Shown here: piece after piece, positions 63,920 to 64,000 of the stretch | Layout: each line of letters begins with the position of its first letter | How positions within the stretch are numbered: position 1 is the stretch's first letter | Assembly (NCBI GenBank): GCA_945873625.1 | Contig: CAMCDS010000006.1 | Location: 1 to 64,000 of the forward strand | Direction: 5' to 3' | DNA from: an uncultured Porphyromonadaceae bacterium | GTDB taxonomy: Bacteria; Bacteroidota; Bacteroidia; Bacteroidales; Muribaculaceae | DNA: 64,000 nucleotides | Notes under the pieces: generated by a model | Told to the model about the DNA's origin: nothing | Seen by the model: the letters and a program-made list of their open reading frames with translations, nothing else | Databases searched by the model: none | Program-made: the position numbers and the translations under genes

Positions 63920-64000
63920 TTAGAGCAGACAAATCCATGTGATGGCTGCCACAGCGACTGCACCGAGGAAATACCAGACAACGTATGCCTGGATGCTTCC
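63920..64000 (-). CDS. nuoL: NADH-quinone oxidoreductase subunit L (C-terminal end only)
   Basis: The last 26 codons and stop of a gene that continues past the window edge. GSIQAYVVWYFLGAV followed by a hydrophobic helix and WICLL is the usual end of NuoL, and it lies just upstream of nuoM, as expected for the nuoLMN order. Partial because of the window boundary. Confidence 0.85.
   Translation of the reverse strand, partial: GSIQAYVVWYFLGAVAVAAITWICLL

Overview
The window is a densely packed chromosome segment from a member of the Bacteroidota, most likely order Bacteroidales and plausibly a Muribaculaceae-like gut anaerobe. Four things point there. (1) About a dozen genes carry the Bacteroidota promoter form, -33 TTTG or a one-base variant, 19-20 nt, then -7 TAnnTTTG. 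(2) Shine-Dalgarno sequences are mostly absent. (3) rpmB-rpmG is followed by the small DUF4295 gene, a Bacteroidota arrangement. (4) The gene content fits an anaerobe: an A-type flavoprotein, citrate lyase, nuoLMN, a BspA-like remnant and a C10 peptidase. The family assignment is inference. The coding sequence is GC-rich.

Layout. 0.1-9.1 kb (+): umuC, dapA, dnaG, an ABC exporter pair, tgt and an LptF/G permease. 9.2-10.6 kb (-): an SPFH protein and its NfeD partner. 10.7-11.75 kb is non-coding and holds degenerate ~30-bp repeats, two related hairpins and a 211-bp tandem repeat. 11.9-18.0 kb (-): glnS, carB and carA. 18.2 kb (+): tpx. 18.8-27.7 kb (-): a citrate gene cluster, citD-citE-citF-citX-citC/citG fusion-aconitase-isocitrate dehydrogenase. 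28.0-29.9 kb (-): a uracil-DNA glycosylase-like protein and an A-type flavoprotein. 30.0-32.2 kb (+): aquaporin and pgk. 32.3-33.9 kb (-): an MlaFE-type lipid transporter. 34.1-38.4 kb (+): udk-lptB-CPBP protease-holA-flavodoxin/ferredoxin protein.

38.4-43.3 kb: htpG and clpC diverge from a shared 273-bp region. 43.4-46.6 kb: DoxX, a phosphodiesterase, a tiny acidic protein, RluD and a PASTA protein. 46.7-50.9 kb (+): a periplasmic alpha-amylase, groES-groEL and a macro-like protein. 51.0-53.7 kb (-): tsaD, a shortened cinA, rpmB, rpmG and DUF4295. 53.8-56.0 kb (+): an SPOUT RNA methyltransferase and radA. 56.1-60.5 kb: an AT-richer accessory stretch with a truncated BspA-like gene, a decayed IS982-type transposase and a large secreted C10 cysteine peptidase. 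60.9-64.0 kb (-): nuoN, nuoM and the end of nuoL.

The most notable signal is regulatory. groES and clpC each have a perfect sigma-54 (-24/-12) promoter, and htpG has a near-perfect one on the opposite strand of the clpC region. No CIRCE element or usual Bacteroidota promoter was seen there. This suggests a chaperone/protease regulon run by RpoN and an unidentified enhancer-binding protein. The second is metabolic: citrate lyase and its maturation genes, including a CitC-CitG fusion, lie in line with aconitase and NADP-isocitrate dehydrogenase, with no citrate transporter or citrate synthase beside them.
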